From contig NZ_AUAO01000001.1 in NCBI RefSeq assembly GCF_000428765.1, forward strand, positions 434,001-498,000: DNA of 64,000 nucleotides, read 5' to 3'. This document shows positions 34,935-45,611 of the stretch, piece after piece. The notes below the pieces were generated by a model, which saw only the letters and a list, made by a program, of their open reading frames with translations, made no database searches and was not told the origin of the DNA. Every line of letters begins with the position of its first letter. The stretch's first letter is position 1. Both the position numbers and the translations under genes were made by a program. The stretch comes from Brevundimonas aveniformis DSM 17977. Lineage in GTDB: Bacteria > Pseudomonadota > Alphaproteobacteria > Caulobacterales > Caulobacteraceae.

Positions 34935-35801
34935 ATGACCTCATCCCCCGACGTCGTCGGCCTGTTCGATCCGGCCAGCCATACCGTCACCTATCTGGTG
35001 TCCGATCCCGCTACCGGCACAGCAGCCCTGATCGACCCCGTGCTCGACTACGACCCGGCGGCGGCGCGCATCACCACGATGTCGGTCGACAAGCTGATGC
35101 AGGTCGTCGAGGCGCGCGAGCTCAGACTGGAGCGTGTGCTGGAGACCCATGCCCACGCCGACCACCTGACCGGGGCCCATGTGCTGCGCGGACGCACCGG
35201 CGCGCCCGTCGGTATCGGCTGCCGGATCACCGAGGTGCAGAAGACCTTCGCTACCGTCTTCGACGCCGATGACGTCACCGCGGACGGAGCGGCCTTCGAC
35301 CAGCTCTGGGCCGACGGCGAGCGCTTTCCGCTCGGCGAGCTGGAGGTCGAGGTCATCCACACGCCTGGCCACACCCCCGCCTGCGTCAGCTATCGGATCG
35401 GCGACGCCGTCTTCGTCGGCGACACCCTGTTCATGCCCGACTACGGCACCGCGCGCTGTGACTTCCCCGGGGGCGATGCCCGCACCCTCTATCGCTCGAT
35501 CCACAAGATCCTGGCCCTGCCGGACGACACCCGCATCTTCGTCGGCCACGACTATCTGCCCGCTGGTCGCACCGCCTACGCCTGGGAAACCACTGTCGCC
35601 GCCCAGAAGGCCGACAACATCCATATCGGCGGAGATCGCTCCGAAGCCGATTTCGTCGACCTTCGCGAAGCCCGCGACGCCACCCTCAAGCCGCCACAAC
35701 TGATCCTGCCCGCCCTCCAGATCAACATCCGCGCCGGTGCCCTGCCGCCCGCCGAAACCTCGGGTCAGCGGTTCATCCGCCTGCCGATCAACGCGATCTA
35801 G
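34935..35801 (+). CDS. blh: Persulfide dioxygenase (ETHE1/Blh-like metallo-beta-lactamase fold)
   Basis: 288 residues from ATG 34935, with AGGAG 6 nt upstream. The iron-binding motif THAHADH and the later HTPGHTPACVSYRI, VGDTLFMPDYGTARCDFPGG and FVGHDY are those of the ETHE1/Blh branch. It oxidises glutathione persulfide to sulfite. The bigR operator overlaps its promoter. Its 3' end overlaps the convergent regulator gene by 14 bp. Confidence 0.9.
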   Translation: MTSSPDVVGLFDPASHTVTYLVSDPATGTAALIDPVLDYDPAAARITTMSVDKLMQVVEARELRLERVLETHAHADHLTGAHVLRGRTGAPVGIGCRITEVQKTFATVFDADDVTADGAAFDQLWADGERFPLGELEVEVIHTPGHTPACVSYRIGDAVFVGDTLFMPDYGTARCDFPGGDARTLYRSIHKILALPDDTRIFVGHDYLPAGRTAYAWETTVAAQKADNIHIGGDRSEADFVDLREARDATLKPPQLILPALQINIRAGALPPAETSGQRFIRLPINAI

Positions 35802-36879
35802 CGGACGCCAGCCACATCGCCCCGATCATGCAGGCGCCGAACAGCAGGCCTTCCAGCCCGCCGGTGACGGTGCGGCTCACGACCCCGAACTCCGGCTCGC
35901 CCAGCAGCCGGGCCACGCCGTCCAGGTTCAGGCGCGACTCCGCGAACTGACGTCCGAGCAGGTCGAGGCTCCCTGCGAACAGCCGACCGCCCATCAGGCC
36001 GATGGCTACGCCGCCGAATGCCCCGGCCAGACCCGCCACCGCCATCGACCGCCTCAGTGACGGAGCCCCGCGCACGGACATCCAGGCCCCGACGCCGATC
36101 GCCGCACCCAGCACCAGCCCGCCGCCGCCGCCGGTGATCCCGCCCGGTGCCTCACCCAGCAGCAGCGAGAAGGCGTCCAGTCCCAGCATCTTGACCACTG
36201 CCCCGACGATCATCCCACCCAGGGCTCCGCCGACGATCCGCCACGGGCCGGGCCGACCGGCCAGCAGGTCCGCTCCCGCAATGCCCAGCGACACGCCGGC
36301 GGCTCCGGTCACGGCCACCAGAATGGTCACGCAAGTCAGCACCAGCACAATCGAGCCGGACCCCAGCCCCGGCTCAAGCGGATCTCCGGCTCCGATAAAT
36401 CCATAGATCAGGCCACCGATGGTGCCGGCGACTGCGCCGCCGGCGACACCCGCCACGACCAGCCGCAGGGCGTCACGCCAGCGCCCGTTCGACACAGGGG
36501 TGTCACCAGCTCGGGTCGTCGTCGGCTCGACGGAGGCACGAGCGTCAACCACCCCGCCATCACCCCGCTTCACTTCCGCGATGAACCGATAGCCGTGCTT
36601 TGGCTCTGTCTCGATAAACCTCGGTCGCCCCGCCGCGTCGCCTAGCGCCCGACGCAGCGAGCGTATGCACTGCGTCAGGGCCTCGTCCGTCACCGGAATG
36701 CCCTTCCAGACCTCGTCGAGAAACCTGTCCTTGGACACCAGCCGCCCGGCCTCCGACACCAGCAGCATCAAAGCGTCGAGATACCGGCTCGACAACTCAA
36801 CCGGCACGCCCGCGCGGGTCAACCGTCGATCCGCAGCGTCCAGCTCGAATTCCCCGAAGCGATACCGGTCCGATGTCAA
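35788..36879 (-). CDS. ToxR/CadC-like winged-helix regulator with polytopic Gly-rich membrane domain
   Basis: 363 residues. The first 105 form an OmpR-type winged helix (YRFGEFELDAADRRLTRAG, LVSKDRFLDEVWKGIPVTDEALTQCIRSLRRALGD, RFIETEPKHGYRFIAEV). A short linker is followed by six or more Gly/Ala-rich hydrophobic segments to the C-terminus, instead of the single helix and periplasmic sensor of CadC or ToxR. It presumably binds DNA while anchored in the membrane. Targets and signal are unknown. Confidence 0.82.
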   Translation of the reverse strand: MTSDRYRFGEFELDAADRRLTRAGVPVELSSRYLDALMLLVSEAGRLVSKDRFLDEVWKGIPVTDEALTQCIRSLRRALGDAAGRPRFIETEPKHGYRFIAEVKRGDGGVVDARASVEPTTTRAGDTPVSNGRWRDALRLVVAGVAGGAVAGTIGGLIYGFIGAGDPLEPGLGSGSIVLVLTCVTILVAVTGAAGVSLGIAGADLLAGRPGPWRIVGGALGGMIVGAVVKMLGLDAFSLLLGEAPGGITGGGGGLVLGAAIGVGAWMSVRGAPSLRRSMAVAGLAGAFGGVAIGLMGGRLFAGSLDLLGRQFAESRLNLDGVARLLGEPEFGVVSRTVTGGLEGLLFGACMIGAMWLASARSR

Positions 36880-36965
36880 TTTCAGCGTTTCCTCACACCC
36901 TGCTCATGCCGCTCATGGAACTCTGGCCCAGGTTGGCGACCTCAGCCTGACATGGAGCAAACCGC

Positions 36966-37532
36966 ATGACCCGACCAGACCCAATCGCCAACCGCCACCT
37001 CGATACTATCCTTCGCCTGCTGATGTGGTGTGGCCTGCTGGGCCTGTGGCTCTTCCCCCTCATCGCCAAACAGTTCACTGACGAGGTCCAGTGGTCGACA
37101 ATGGATCACGTCTTCTGGTTCTTCATGCTGGCCATTCCCGGTGCTGTCATTGAGGTCGTATCCCGCCTGACCTCGAACTGGGCCTATCGCGGCGGCGTCG
37201 TGATCGCCCTGGCGACCAGCTTCGTGATCACCTGGGCCAATCTGGCCGTCGGCATCGTCGGCAATGAGGACAATCCGATCAATCTGGTCTTCTTCGGCGT
37301 GGTCGCCATCGCCGTGTTTGGGTCGATCCTGGTCGGCTTCAAGGCCAGCCGCATGCGCTGGGTGTTTCTGGCCACCGCAGCCGCCCAGGCGCTTAGCGCC
37401 CTGGTCGCCCTGCAGGCCGAGCCCTTTGTCTGGGTCTTCTGCGGCATCACCACCGCCCTGTGGCTGGCGGCCGCGACCCTCTTTGGCCGCGCCGCAGAGG
37501 CCCAGACGGTCGCCGGGACGCCCCCGGCCTGA
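36966..37532 (+). CDS. Polytopic membrane protein of unknown function
   Basis: 188 residues with five or six membrane segments and a short polar C-terminus. No family recognised. The stretch ATAAAQALSALVALQAEPFVW and the following FCGITTALWL recur, diverged, in a gene remnant at 62705-62821, so the family is represented at least twice in this genome. It lies 43 bp upstream of the fatty acid hydroxylase gene, same strand. Confidence 0.75.
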   Translation: MTRPDPIANRHLDTILRLLMWCGLLGLWLFPLIAKQFTDEVQWSTMDHVFWFFMLAIPGAVIEVVSRLTSNWAYRGGVVIALATSFVITWANLAVGIVGNEDNPINLVFFGVVAIAVFGSILVGFKASRMRWVFLATAAAQALSALVALQAEPFVWVFCGITTALWLAAATLFGRAAEAQTVAGTPPA

Positions 37533-37562
37533 CGCGGCTTGCTCGGCGCAACGGGATCACCC

Positions 37563-37577
37563 ATGGTTGGGAACCAT
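37563..37577 (+). promoter_or_regulatory. Inverted repeat ATGGTT-GGG-AACCAT over the hydroxylase start
   Basis: Six-bp arms and a 3-nt spacer; the right arm contains the first two bases of the start codon. As RNA it would occlude initiation; as DNA it could be an operator. Confidence 0.35.
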
Positions 37578-38301
37578 GATGATCCTGGTCTATTTCGCGA
37601 CCTTCGCCCTGTTTTCGGTGATCTTCACCCGCGAGGTCATCGCCCCCGCCTCGCGAGCGAAATGCGACAAGCGTTGGCGTCTTTACGCAGGGTCGCTGAA
37701 CGCCCTCAACCTGATCGTCGTGGTCGCGGCAGGCGTTCTGTTCCAGAGCTGGATCGCCGGCCATTCGGTTTTCAAACTGGAGGGACGGATCGATCCGGTC
37801 AGCGGCGGCCTTCTAACTTTCGTGACGGCCAGCTTCTTCGCCTACTGGTATCACCGGCTGATCCACAAGAGCGATCGCCTTTGGCGATGGGTGCATCAAC
37901 TGCATCACAGCCCGACCCGGATCGAAGCCCTAACGGCCTTCTATATCCACCCGCTCGACGGCCTTATGGCGACGCTTTTGAATGCCGCGGTGGCCTATGG
38001 ACTACTCGGTGTCGGGCCGGTAGCGGCGGCGATCGGCCTGGGCTGCGTGACGGCCTTCAACCTGCTGGCCCACGCCGACATTAAGACACCCTGGTGGCTC
38101 GGATTCATCGCCCAGAGGCCTGAGATGCATCGCATCCACCATGAGCGGGGTGTCCACCGGAATAACTACGGCCTGCCACTGTGGGATCTGCTGTTCGGCA
38201 CCTGGCGCAATCCACGAGACGGCTGGGTTGAATGCGGCTTTCCCGACGACAAGGAACGCCTGATCGGCCAGATGCTGATGATGAAGGACGTCGACGGCTA
38301 G
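37576..38301 (+). CDS. Sterol desaturase / fatty acid hydroxylase family protein
   Basis: 241 residues from ATG 37576 (or 37579). Membrane protein with the di-iron histidine clusters HRLIH, HQLHH and HRIHH, plus a fourth His in HADIK. Bacterial members hydroxylate or desaturate lipids, for instance carotenoids or fatty acyl chains. The substrate is not evident from context. The coding end overlaps folP, on the other strand, by 4 bp. Confidence 0.88.
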   Translation: MMILVYFATFALFSVIFTREVIAPASRAKCDKRWRLYAGSLNALNLIVVVAAGVLFQSWIAGHSVFKLEGRIDPVSGGLLTFVTASFFAYWYHRLIHKSDRLWRWVHQLHHSPTRIEALTAFYIHPLDGLMATLLNAAVAYGLLGVGPVAAAIGLGCVTAFNLLAHADIKTPWWLGFIAQRPEMHRIHHERGVHRNNYGLPLWDLLFGTWRNPRDGWVECGFPDDKERLIGQMLMMKDVDG

Positions 38302-39104
38302 CCCAGACCCTCCAGGGCGCTGTGGATGGATAGGGCCTGAACCGTCTGGCGGACATCATGGACCCGCAGGATGGCCGCACCCTGGCGCGCGGCCTCCAGC
38401 GCCAGAGCCAGCGATCCCCCCAACCGATCCAGGGGGTCAACGGCGGTCGGGTCGAGGGTCTGGATCATCCGCTTGCGACTGGCACCATAGAGAACCGGGT
38501 AGCCGCGCTCGACCAGGGCCCTCAAGTCGGCGGTCAGGGCCAGATTGTGCTGAAGCGCCTTGCCGAAACCGATGCCGGGGTCCAGCCAGATCCGGTCGCG
38601 AACGACGCCGGCGGCTTCGGCGGCCAAAGCCCGCTCGGCCAGCCAATCCGACACCTCGGCCACCACGTCGTCATAGACGGGGTTGTCCTGCATGGTCCGG
38701 GGCTCGCCCTGCATGTGCATGAGCACGACCCGGCATCCGAGATCGGCCGCCGTCGCCGGGCTCTCTTCGGACCAGGTCAGGGCCGTGACGTCATTCCATA
38801 TGGTCGCGCCTGCCGCCACCGCCGCCCTGGCGACCGATGGTTTCATGGTGTCGATAGAGATCGGCCCCGGCCAGCGATCCCGGATCGCCCGGATCAGCGG
38901 CACGACCCGGGCTATTTCTGTTTCGGCGTCGATCGGCTGGGCACCCGGGCGCGTGCTTTCCCCGCCAATGTCGAGAATGTCCGCGCCCGCCTGGATCAGA
39001 GCCAGGGCATGCGTCAGAGCTGCGTCCGTCGAGACGAAACGACCGCCATCTGAAAAGCTGTCCGCCGTCACATTGACGATGCCCATGACCTGGGGCCGGG
39101 TCAC
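38298..39104 (-). CDS. folP: Dihydropteroate synthase
   Basis: 268 residues. MGIVNVTADSFSDGG (pterin and Mg site), DIGGESTRPGAQPI, ISIDTMKPSVA, NDVTAL, VLMHMQGEPRTMQ and DPGIGFGKALQHN are all characteristic. It condenses p-aminobenzoate with hydroxymethyl-dihydropterin pyrophosphate in folate synthesis and is the sulfonamide target. The ATG overlaps the stop of the small regulator upstream (ATGA). Confidence 0.97.
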   Translation of the reverse strand: MTRPQVMGIVNVTADSFSDGGRFVSTDAALTHALALIQAGADILDIGGESTRPGAQPIDAETEIARVVPLIRAIRDRWPGPISIDTMKPSVARAAVAAGATIWNDVTALTWSEESPATAADLGCRVVLMHMQGEPRTMQDNPVYDDVVAEVSDWLAERALAAEAAGVVRDRIWLDPGIGFGKALQHNLALTADLRALVERGYPVLYGASRKRMIQTLDPTAVDPLDRLGGSLALALEAARQGAAILRVHDVRQTVQALSIHSALEGLG

Positions 39105-39403
39105 CCTCGGCCCCCGATCAGGCCACCCAGAGCCTCCAGATAGGCCGCGAACGCCTTGCGCCCCGCCTTGGTGATGGTCACGCGGGTCAGCGGTTTGTTG
39201 TCGCGAAAGCTCTTGTCGATGGCGACATAGTGCGCCTCTTCCAGCTTCTTGAGATGAACCGACAGATTCCCCTGCGTCGCCTCCAGCGCCGATTTGAGTT
39301 CGGTGAAGTCAGCCGTTTCGGCGTCCGCCAGATAGACCATGATCCCCAGCCGAATACGACCGTGGATCACCTCATCGATCTTGCCCAGGTCGGACAGGCT
39401 CAT
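39101..39403 (-). CDS. Small winged-helix transcriptional regulator
   Basis: 100 residues of the MarR/ArsR-like PF13601 type: IHGRIRLGIMVYLADAETADFTELKSALEATQGNLSVHLKKLEEAHYVAI, then RVTITKAGRKAF. It is coupled to folP by ATGA and preceded, 3 bp away, by the membrane gene on the same strand, a common regulator/membrane pairing. Confidence 0.88.
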   Translation of the reverse strand: MSLSDLGKIDEVIHGRIRLGIMVYLADAETADFTELKSALEATQGNLSVHLKKLEEAHYVAIDKSFRDNKPLTRVTITKAGRKAFAAYLEALGGLIGGRG

Positions 39404-39406
39404 GGA

Positions 39407-40051
39407 TCAGTGCGCCTTCAGCCCGGCGCGCGCATCGCGAAACATGATCCAGCCCGGCAGGGCGAACAGCAGGAACAGGGCGGCTGTGCAGACGACCAGA
39501 TACCAGAACGGCTCTCGCACCAGCACGCCGAGCGCCACAGCCGTCGCCCAGCCGCCCAGTGCGGTCGCCAGCATCCAGCCCTTTCGGCGAAGGGTCCAGG
39601 CGACGTACCAGGCCGCAGCCTGCAACGCGAAGACGATAGCGGCGTAGTAGAGCCAGATGAAGAACTCGCCCTCTCGGATCGCCCCGACGGCGAAGACGAT
39701 GACGACCGCCGCATTTGCCATGCCGGTCGCACTGAAGGCGGCATTCAGCATACGGGCACCGGTCGGGCCACGGTTGGCACCGCCGTTCTTCATGTCGGTC
39801 AGGATGGCCCAGGTCAGGATGGCCAGAAAGGCAACGGTAATGCCGACGACGAAGATCAGATTGGCCAGGCCCGGCCAACGGATCACGCCGAGAATCTGGC
39901 CGATGTGAAACAGACACTGGAGCCCATAGAGCAAGCCACCGGCCAGATAGCAGATGGCCAAGGTCATCGGCGGACGTCGGTCACCGTCAACAATGGACCG
40001 AAGGAAGGCCAGATCGGCTTCGGCGGACTGGCGATTGGGTGTGTCGGGCAT
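39407..40051 (-). CDS. Membrane protein paired with the regulator
   Basis: 214 residues from ATG 40051, preceded by GGAG. A short hydrophilic N-terminus (AEADLAFLRSIVDGD) is followed by about six membrane helices. No catalytic motif. Its stop lies 3 bp before the winged-helix regulator start, so it is probably the regulator's operon partner and heads a three-gene unit with folP last. Confidence 0.75.
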   Translation of the reverse strand: MPDTPNRQSAEADLAFLRSIVDGDRRPPMTLAICYLAGGLLYGLQCLFHIGQILGVIRWPGLANLIFVVGITVAFLAILTWAILTDMKNGGANRGPTGARMLNAAFSATGMANAAVVIVFAVGAIREGEFFIWLYYAAIVFALQAAAWYVAWTLRRKGWMLATALGGWATAVALGVLVREPFWYLVVCTAALFLLFALPGWIMFRDARAGLKAH

Positions 40052-40110
40052 TCTGTGGGCTCCGTGAACCGGCGCGTTTCGAAGTGAACGCACCGGCCCG
40101 GCTTGGCAAG

Positions 40111-41328
40111 CTATTCGGCAGGCGCGGCTGTGGGTTGCGGGGGCGACCGACGCCACGGGACGCGACGACCGTTTAGCCAGCGGCCCATGAATGTATGACG
40201 GATCAGAAGTTCATAGCTGATCAGACAGACCGCCATGACGCCGAGCGATACACCGGCCAGTTTCAGCCACCAGGGACCGGCCCAGTCCTGGATCCAGACC
40301 TGGGCCAGCATGACCAGCGGCAGATGCAGGATGTAGACCCAGTAGGAGGAGTCCGCGAGATAGCGTCGAACCGGGCTGTGGCCCGACAGGAAGCGAATGC
40401 ACAGCCCCATCGCGGCCAGGGCCGATGACTGAACGGCGAGGGCCATGACCCCGGCAGCGATGGCCTTGTCCATCGTCGGCTCGACCATTGGCTCCAGGTT
40501 GGGGCCGCCCGCCAGGATATAGCCGGCAACGCCCGCCGTAACGGCAACGCCCACGAAGATGGGGGACCACTGCGCGATGCGGTTGAGGAGGTCACGCCGC
40601 CGGTCCAGTAGGAAACCGTAACCAAAGGCAAGGCCAAAGGCGATCAGCGCAGCGGTGTCCGGCACGATCCCTTCGTCCGGCGTGGGGACGGCAAAGAAGG
40701 CGACCCAGGCCGGATCCTGCCAGAAGGCCCAGGCGGTCGGGATAGCAAGCAGGATGGGAGTCCAGGGACCGGTCACGGCACCGGTCAGCCGATCCACAAG
40801 ACGGCCCCAGGCACCAGAGCGGTCCAGCATCGCGAATGGCGAGCGCAGGATCAGCGCCGCAGCGTAGAAGATCAGCAGGACATACAGGAACCATAGGTGG
40901 GTCAGGGGGAAGTTGGTCCAGTCGTAGGTCGGAGGCGGAGGTGGTTCCGCACCCGGCGTGACCCAGCCCTGGATGTGGGCATTCCAGACCAGGGCGGTGA
41001 TGATGCCGGCCATCACCGGCGTCCAGAAGGTCGCGAGCGGCCCACCGATGCGGATCACGCGATCCTTGAGAAAGCCCAGCCAACCGCGTCGGCTCAGCAT
41101 CATGTGGGCAAACAGGCCGGCGATCAGAAAGAAGGCCGTCATGCGGAAGATGTGAATCGCAAAGAACAGCCACGCCGCGCCAATCGAGGTGCTGTCGTCG
41201 CCGACGATCCAGATCTGGGTCGGGAAGAAGGAAAGGCTGGCGTGCAGGACTACGCCCAGCAGCAGGGCACCGCCTCTCAGGGCGTCGAGCCCGTGCAGGC
41301 GGTCCGGGGGGGTCTGGGTGAGCGGCAT
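40111..41328 (-). CDS. Acyltransferase-3 family membrane protein (glucan-modifying type)
   Basis: 405 residues from ATG 41328, with GGAGA 8 nt upstream. The N-terminus RLHGLDALRGGALLLGVVLHASLSF has the family R-x-x-x-D and conserved His. About ten membrane segments follow. The proline-rich loop (EPPPPPTYDWTNFPLTHLWFLYVLL) and overall layout resemble MdoC/OpgC-like proteins that succinylate periplasmic glucans. The actual acceptor is unknown. No opgG or opgH is adjacent. Confidence 0.82.
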   Translation of the reverse strand: MPLTQTPPDRLHGLDALRGGALLLGVVLHASLSFFPTQIWIVGDDSTSIGAAWLFFAIHIFRMTAFFLIAGLFAHMMLSRRGWLGFLKDRVIRIGGPLATFWTPVMAGIITALVWNAHIQGWVTPGAEPPPPPTYDWTNFPLTHLWFLYVLLIFYAAALILRSPFAMLDRSGAWGRLVDRLTGAVTGPWTPILLAIPTAWAFWQDPAWVAFFAVPTPDEGIVPDTAALIAFGLAFGYGFLLDRRRDLLNRIAQWSPIFVGVAVTAGVAGYILAGGPNLEPMVEPTMDKAIAAGVMALAVQSSALAAMGLCIRFLSGHSPVRRYLADSSYWVYILHLPLVMLAQVWIQDWAGPWWLKLAGVSLGVMAVCLISYELLIRHTFMGRWLNGRRVPWRRSPPQPTAAPAE

Positions 41329-41428
41329 GACGATGTCTCCATAGTGCGGGAGAGCGTATTGCATAGACTTGTCTGTTTTGCAAACTTGTTCGCCAGAACC
41401 TTCCCTTGCCTGACTCCGCAATGACAAA

Positions 41429-41451
41429 CGGGCGGCTCATGAAGCCGCCCG
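41429..41451 (-). terminator. Rho-independent terminator after ftsH
   Basis: A 9-bp perfect stem (CGGGCGGCT/AGCCGCCCG) with 5-nt loop, 25 nt beyond the ftsH stop; on the minus strand it is followed by TTTGTC. Confidence 0.75.
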
Positions 41452-41475
41452 CCTGCCTGTCTTGGATGCTCGGAT

Positions 41476-43386
<1,911 letters not shown>

Positions 43387-43471
43387 TCCTGTCCTCAACG
43401 TCTCTTGATGAGCGCGTCACCGCGCTGTTCGACCCTAGATAGGATGACGAGTCGGGCGACGCCATGGCCGC

Positions 43472-44671
43472 TCACAGATCGCCTTCCATTTTCGCCTGCC
43501 TCGTCGCCAGTCGTAGCCGATCCGGAACGAGGCAGGACGCCTTCACTGTCGGGTGTGCAAGAACCGGGCAAGGATCACCGTCCCGAAACAGCACCGGGTG
43601 ATACGGTCGGGCCGGTGCAGGCAACTGGCCAAGCCAGGTCCGATCCTGGCAAGACAGTCTTGCCCGGTGGCCGCCGGCCGGGCCGACCGCCCACCCCGGC
43701 TCAGCGGCTTCAAAGGCGAAACGCCCGTCCCAGACCTGGACATCCCCGGGCACAAGCGATTGGGTCGGCGGGCCCTCGCGTCCCCGTTCTCGTGTGATGG
43801 TCAGTCCGCCAGCCTGAGCCTGAACCCTCGCCCCATTTAACACCCCCGCAGAGGCCCCGGTGACGAGACGATGCCGAAGGCGCTCAACCGCCGACGACGA
43901 CGGGATGCCGGCCCGCCCCGCCGCGCTGGCCAGGGCCTGACCCAGCCAGGGCGTTGTGATCGGCCCGCGGATGACGCCCGTTTCGGTATCCACCTCCAGA
44001 TCAAGGCTCGGGCGGCGGCGATCCACCATGGCCGTCCGGGACGGTTGGGCGGCGCGGGCACGACTCCTTTGAAAGCGGAGGTCGGCGTTGGCCGGGTCGT
44101 CGACCCAGCTGATCCCCTCGGTCTGAAGCCAGGCCCTCAACGCCTCGCGCCGAACATCCAGCATGGGACGCAGCAGCATCAGCCCCCGGCCCTCCGGCCA
44201 GGCCGGCGACGGCGACCAGACCTGCATCTGTCCAAGCGGCGTTCCCCTGGCCCGCATCCAGTCGGCCTCGGCCAGATCATCCAGAGTGTGGCCCAGCAGA
44301 ATAACCTTGGCCCCCCCCGCGCGCGCGGCCTCGGCGAGCAGGGCATGTCGAGCTTGCCGCGCGGCCTCGGCCAGACCGCTATGAGGCTTCGCCCCATCCC
44401 AGCTCAAACCGAGCCAGTCCAGGCCCAGGGCAGTTGCCGCGCGGGCGACCTGATCGTTCCATGCCGGTCCGTGCGGTGACAGGCCGTGGTCCAGGCTGAG
44501 AACAACCAGCCGCCGCTTGCGTCGGCGGGTCCAATCGGCAGCCACATGCATCAAGGCCATGGAATCGCCACCGCCCGACACCCCGAGGGTCACGGGCGCG
44601 CGGGCATGCGGCGTCAGATAGTGGTCCAGTCGTTGCTGGACGCGTTCAACCCAATCGGGCCTCAGCCGCAC
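43472..44671 (-). CDS. tilS: tRNA(Ile)-lysidine synthase
   Basis: 399 residues. The PP-loop SGGGDS (32-37) binds ATP. LSLDHGLSPHG, LGHTLDDLAEADWMRARG and RPMLDVRREALRAWL are typical TilS stretches. It converts C34 of the CAU-anticodon tRNA-Ile to lysidine, an essential step for reading AUA. It starts 10 bp inside the 3' end of cpoB. Confidence 0.95.
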   Translation of the reverse strand: MRLRPDWVERVQQRLDHYLTPHARAPVTLGVSGGGDSMALMHVAADWTRRRKRRLVVLSLDHGLSPHGPAWNDQVARAATALGLDWLGLSWDGAKPHSGLAEAARQARHALLAEAARAGGAKVILLGHTLDDLAEADWMRARGTPLGQMQVWSPSPAWPEGRGLMLLRPMLDVRREALRAWLQTEGISWVDDPANADLRFQRSRARAAQPSRTAMVDRRRPSLDLEVDTETGVIRGPITTPWLGQALASAAGRAGIPSSSAVERLRHRLVTGASAGVLNGARVQAQAGGLTITRERGREGPPTQSLVPGDVQVWDGRFAFEAAEPGWAVGPAGGHRARLSCQDRTWLGQLPAPARPYHPVLFRDGDPCPVLAHPTVKASCLVPDRLRLATRQAKMEGDL

Positions 44672-45552
44672 TCGGCCTGGCTGTTGATCTGGGTGGCGCG
44701 GGCGCGCAGGGCCGGGCTGGCGCGCTCAGCATAGCGCCGGCTGAACTCGCCCAGAGCCTGACAGGATTGTTCGTCCCGGTCGCTGGCGGCCAGGGCCGAC
44801 GCCAGCTTGACGGTCGCATCGGGAGCCCACGCGGTGCTGGGCCATCCCCGCAACGCGCGGGCAAAGTCCTGAACGGCACCGGTGGCGTCGTTGCCGGCCA
44901 GGCGAAGGTCGCCCAGTCGATAATGGGCCTCAGACACACGACCACTATCCGGCCAGGTGACAATGAACAGCTCAAACGCTTCTGCGGCATCGGTGGCCTG
45001 GCCGTCCCGGACCAGACGCATGGCGGCATCGAAATCACCGCCCTCGGAACCACTGGGAGAGCGGGGGGCCAGGGTTCCACCGCCCTCAGCCGCCGTCTCG
45101 GCAGCCGCCGACTCAAGCTGGGCGACCTGTCGGGTCAGGGCGTCGATGCGCCCCGCCAGGTCGCGCCGGGTCCGCTCGCCGCTTTCCAGCTCGATCGTCA
45201 GACGCTCATTCTCGCCGTTGATCCGAACCAGGGTCGCCTCAAGATCGGATAGCCGCTGATCCATCAGATCGACCCGTCCCATCAAGGCCACGACCTCGGG
45301 GTCGGCCTCGATGATGACCGGGTCCCCCGCCGCATTGCGCTGGGTCAGGGCCCGCTCCAGACGGCGCACGTTGCGATCAAGCCGCTCCAGACGCCGGGCA
45401 TCCCAGGCGATCGCCGGCGGCTCCTGGGTCTGAGCCACGACGGCCCCACCCGTCACAACCAGAGCCCCGGCAGCGGCACCCAGGGTGATCGCCAGGGCTG
45501 GAACGAGGCTGAGGGTTCCGAGGCGGAAGCGGGACATAGACTTGAGCATCAT
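44662..45552 (-). CDS. cpoB: Tol-Pal system protein CpoB (YbgF)
   Basis: 296 residues from ATG 45552; ATG 45549 or 45537 are also possible, all leaving a signal-type hydrophobic stretch (TLSLVPALAITLGAAAGALVV). A coiled-coil trimerisation segment (about 45-150) precedes three TPR repeats (FDAAMRLVRDGQATDAAEAFELFI, SEAHYRLGDLRLAGNDATGAVQDF). In E. coli CpoB links outer-membrane constriction to peptidoglycan synthesis during division. It follows pal. Confidence 0.92.
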   Translation of the reverse strand: MMLKSMSRFRLGTLSLVPALAITLGAAAGALVVTGGAVVAQTQEPPAIAWDARRLERLDRNVRRLERALTQRNAAGDPVIIEADPEVVALMGRVDLMDQRLSDLEATLVRINGENERLTIELESGERTRRDLAGRIDALTRQVAQLESAAAETAAEGGGTLAPRSPSGSEGGDFDAAMRLVRDGQATDAAEAFELFIVTWPDSGRVSEAHYRLGDLRLAGNDATGAVQDFARALRGWPSTAWAPDATVKLASALAASDRDEQSCQALGEFSRRYAERASPALRARATQINSQAECG

Positions 45553-45611
45553 GGCCTGGCCAAACGGACTGACGTGACGGGCGCGCACCGAGGCACGCGC
45601 CCCATCACCGG

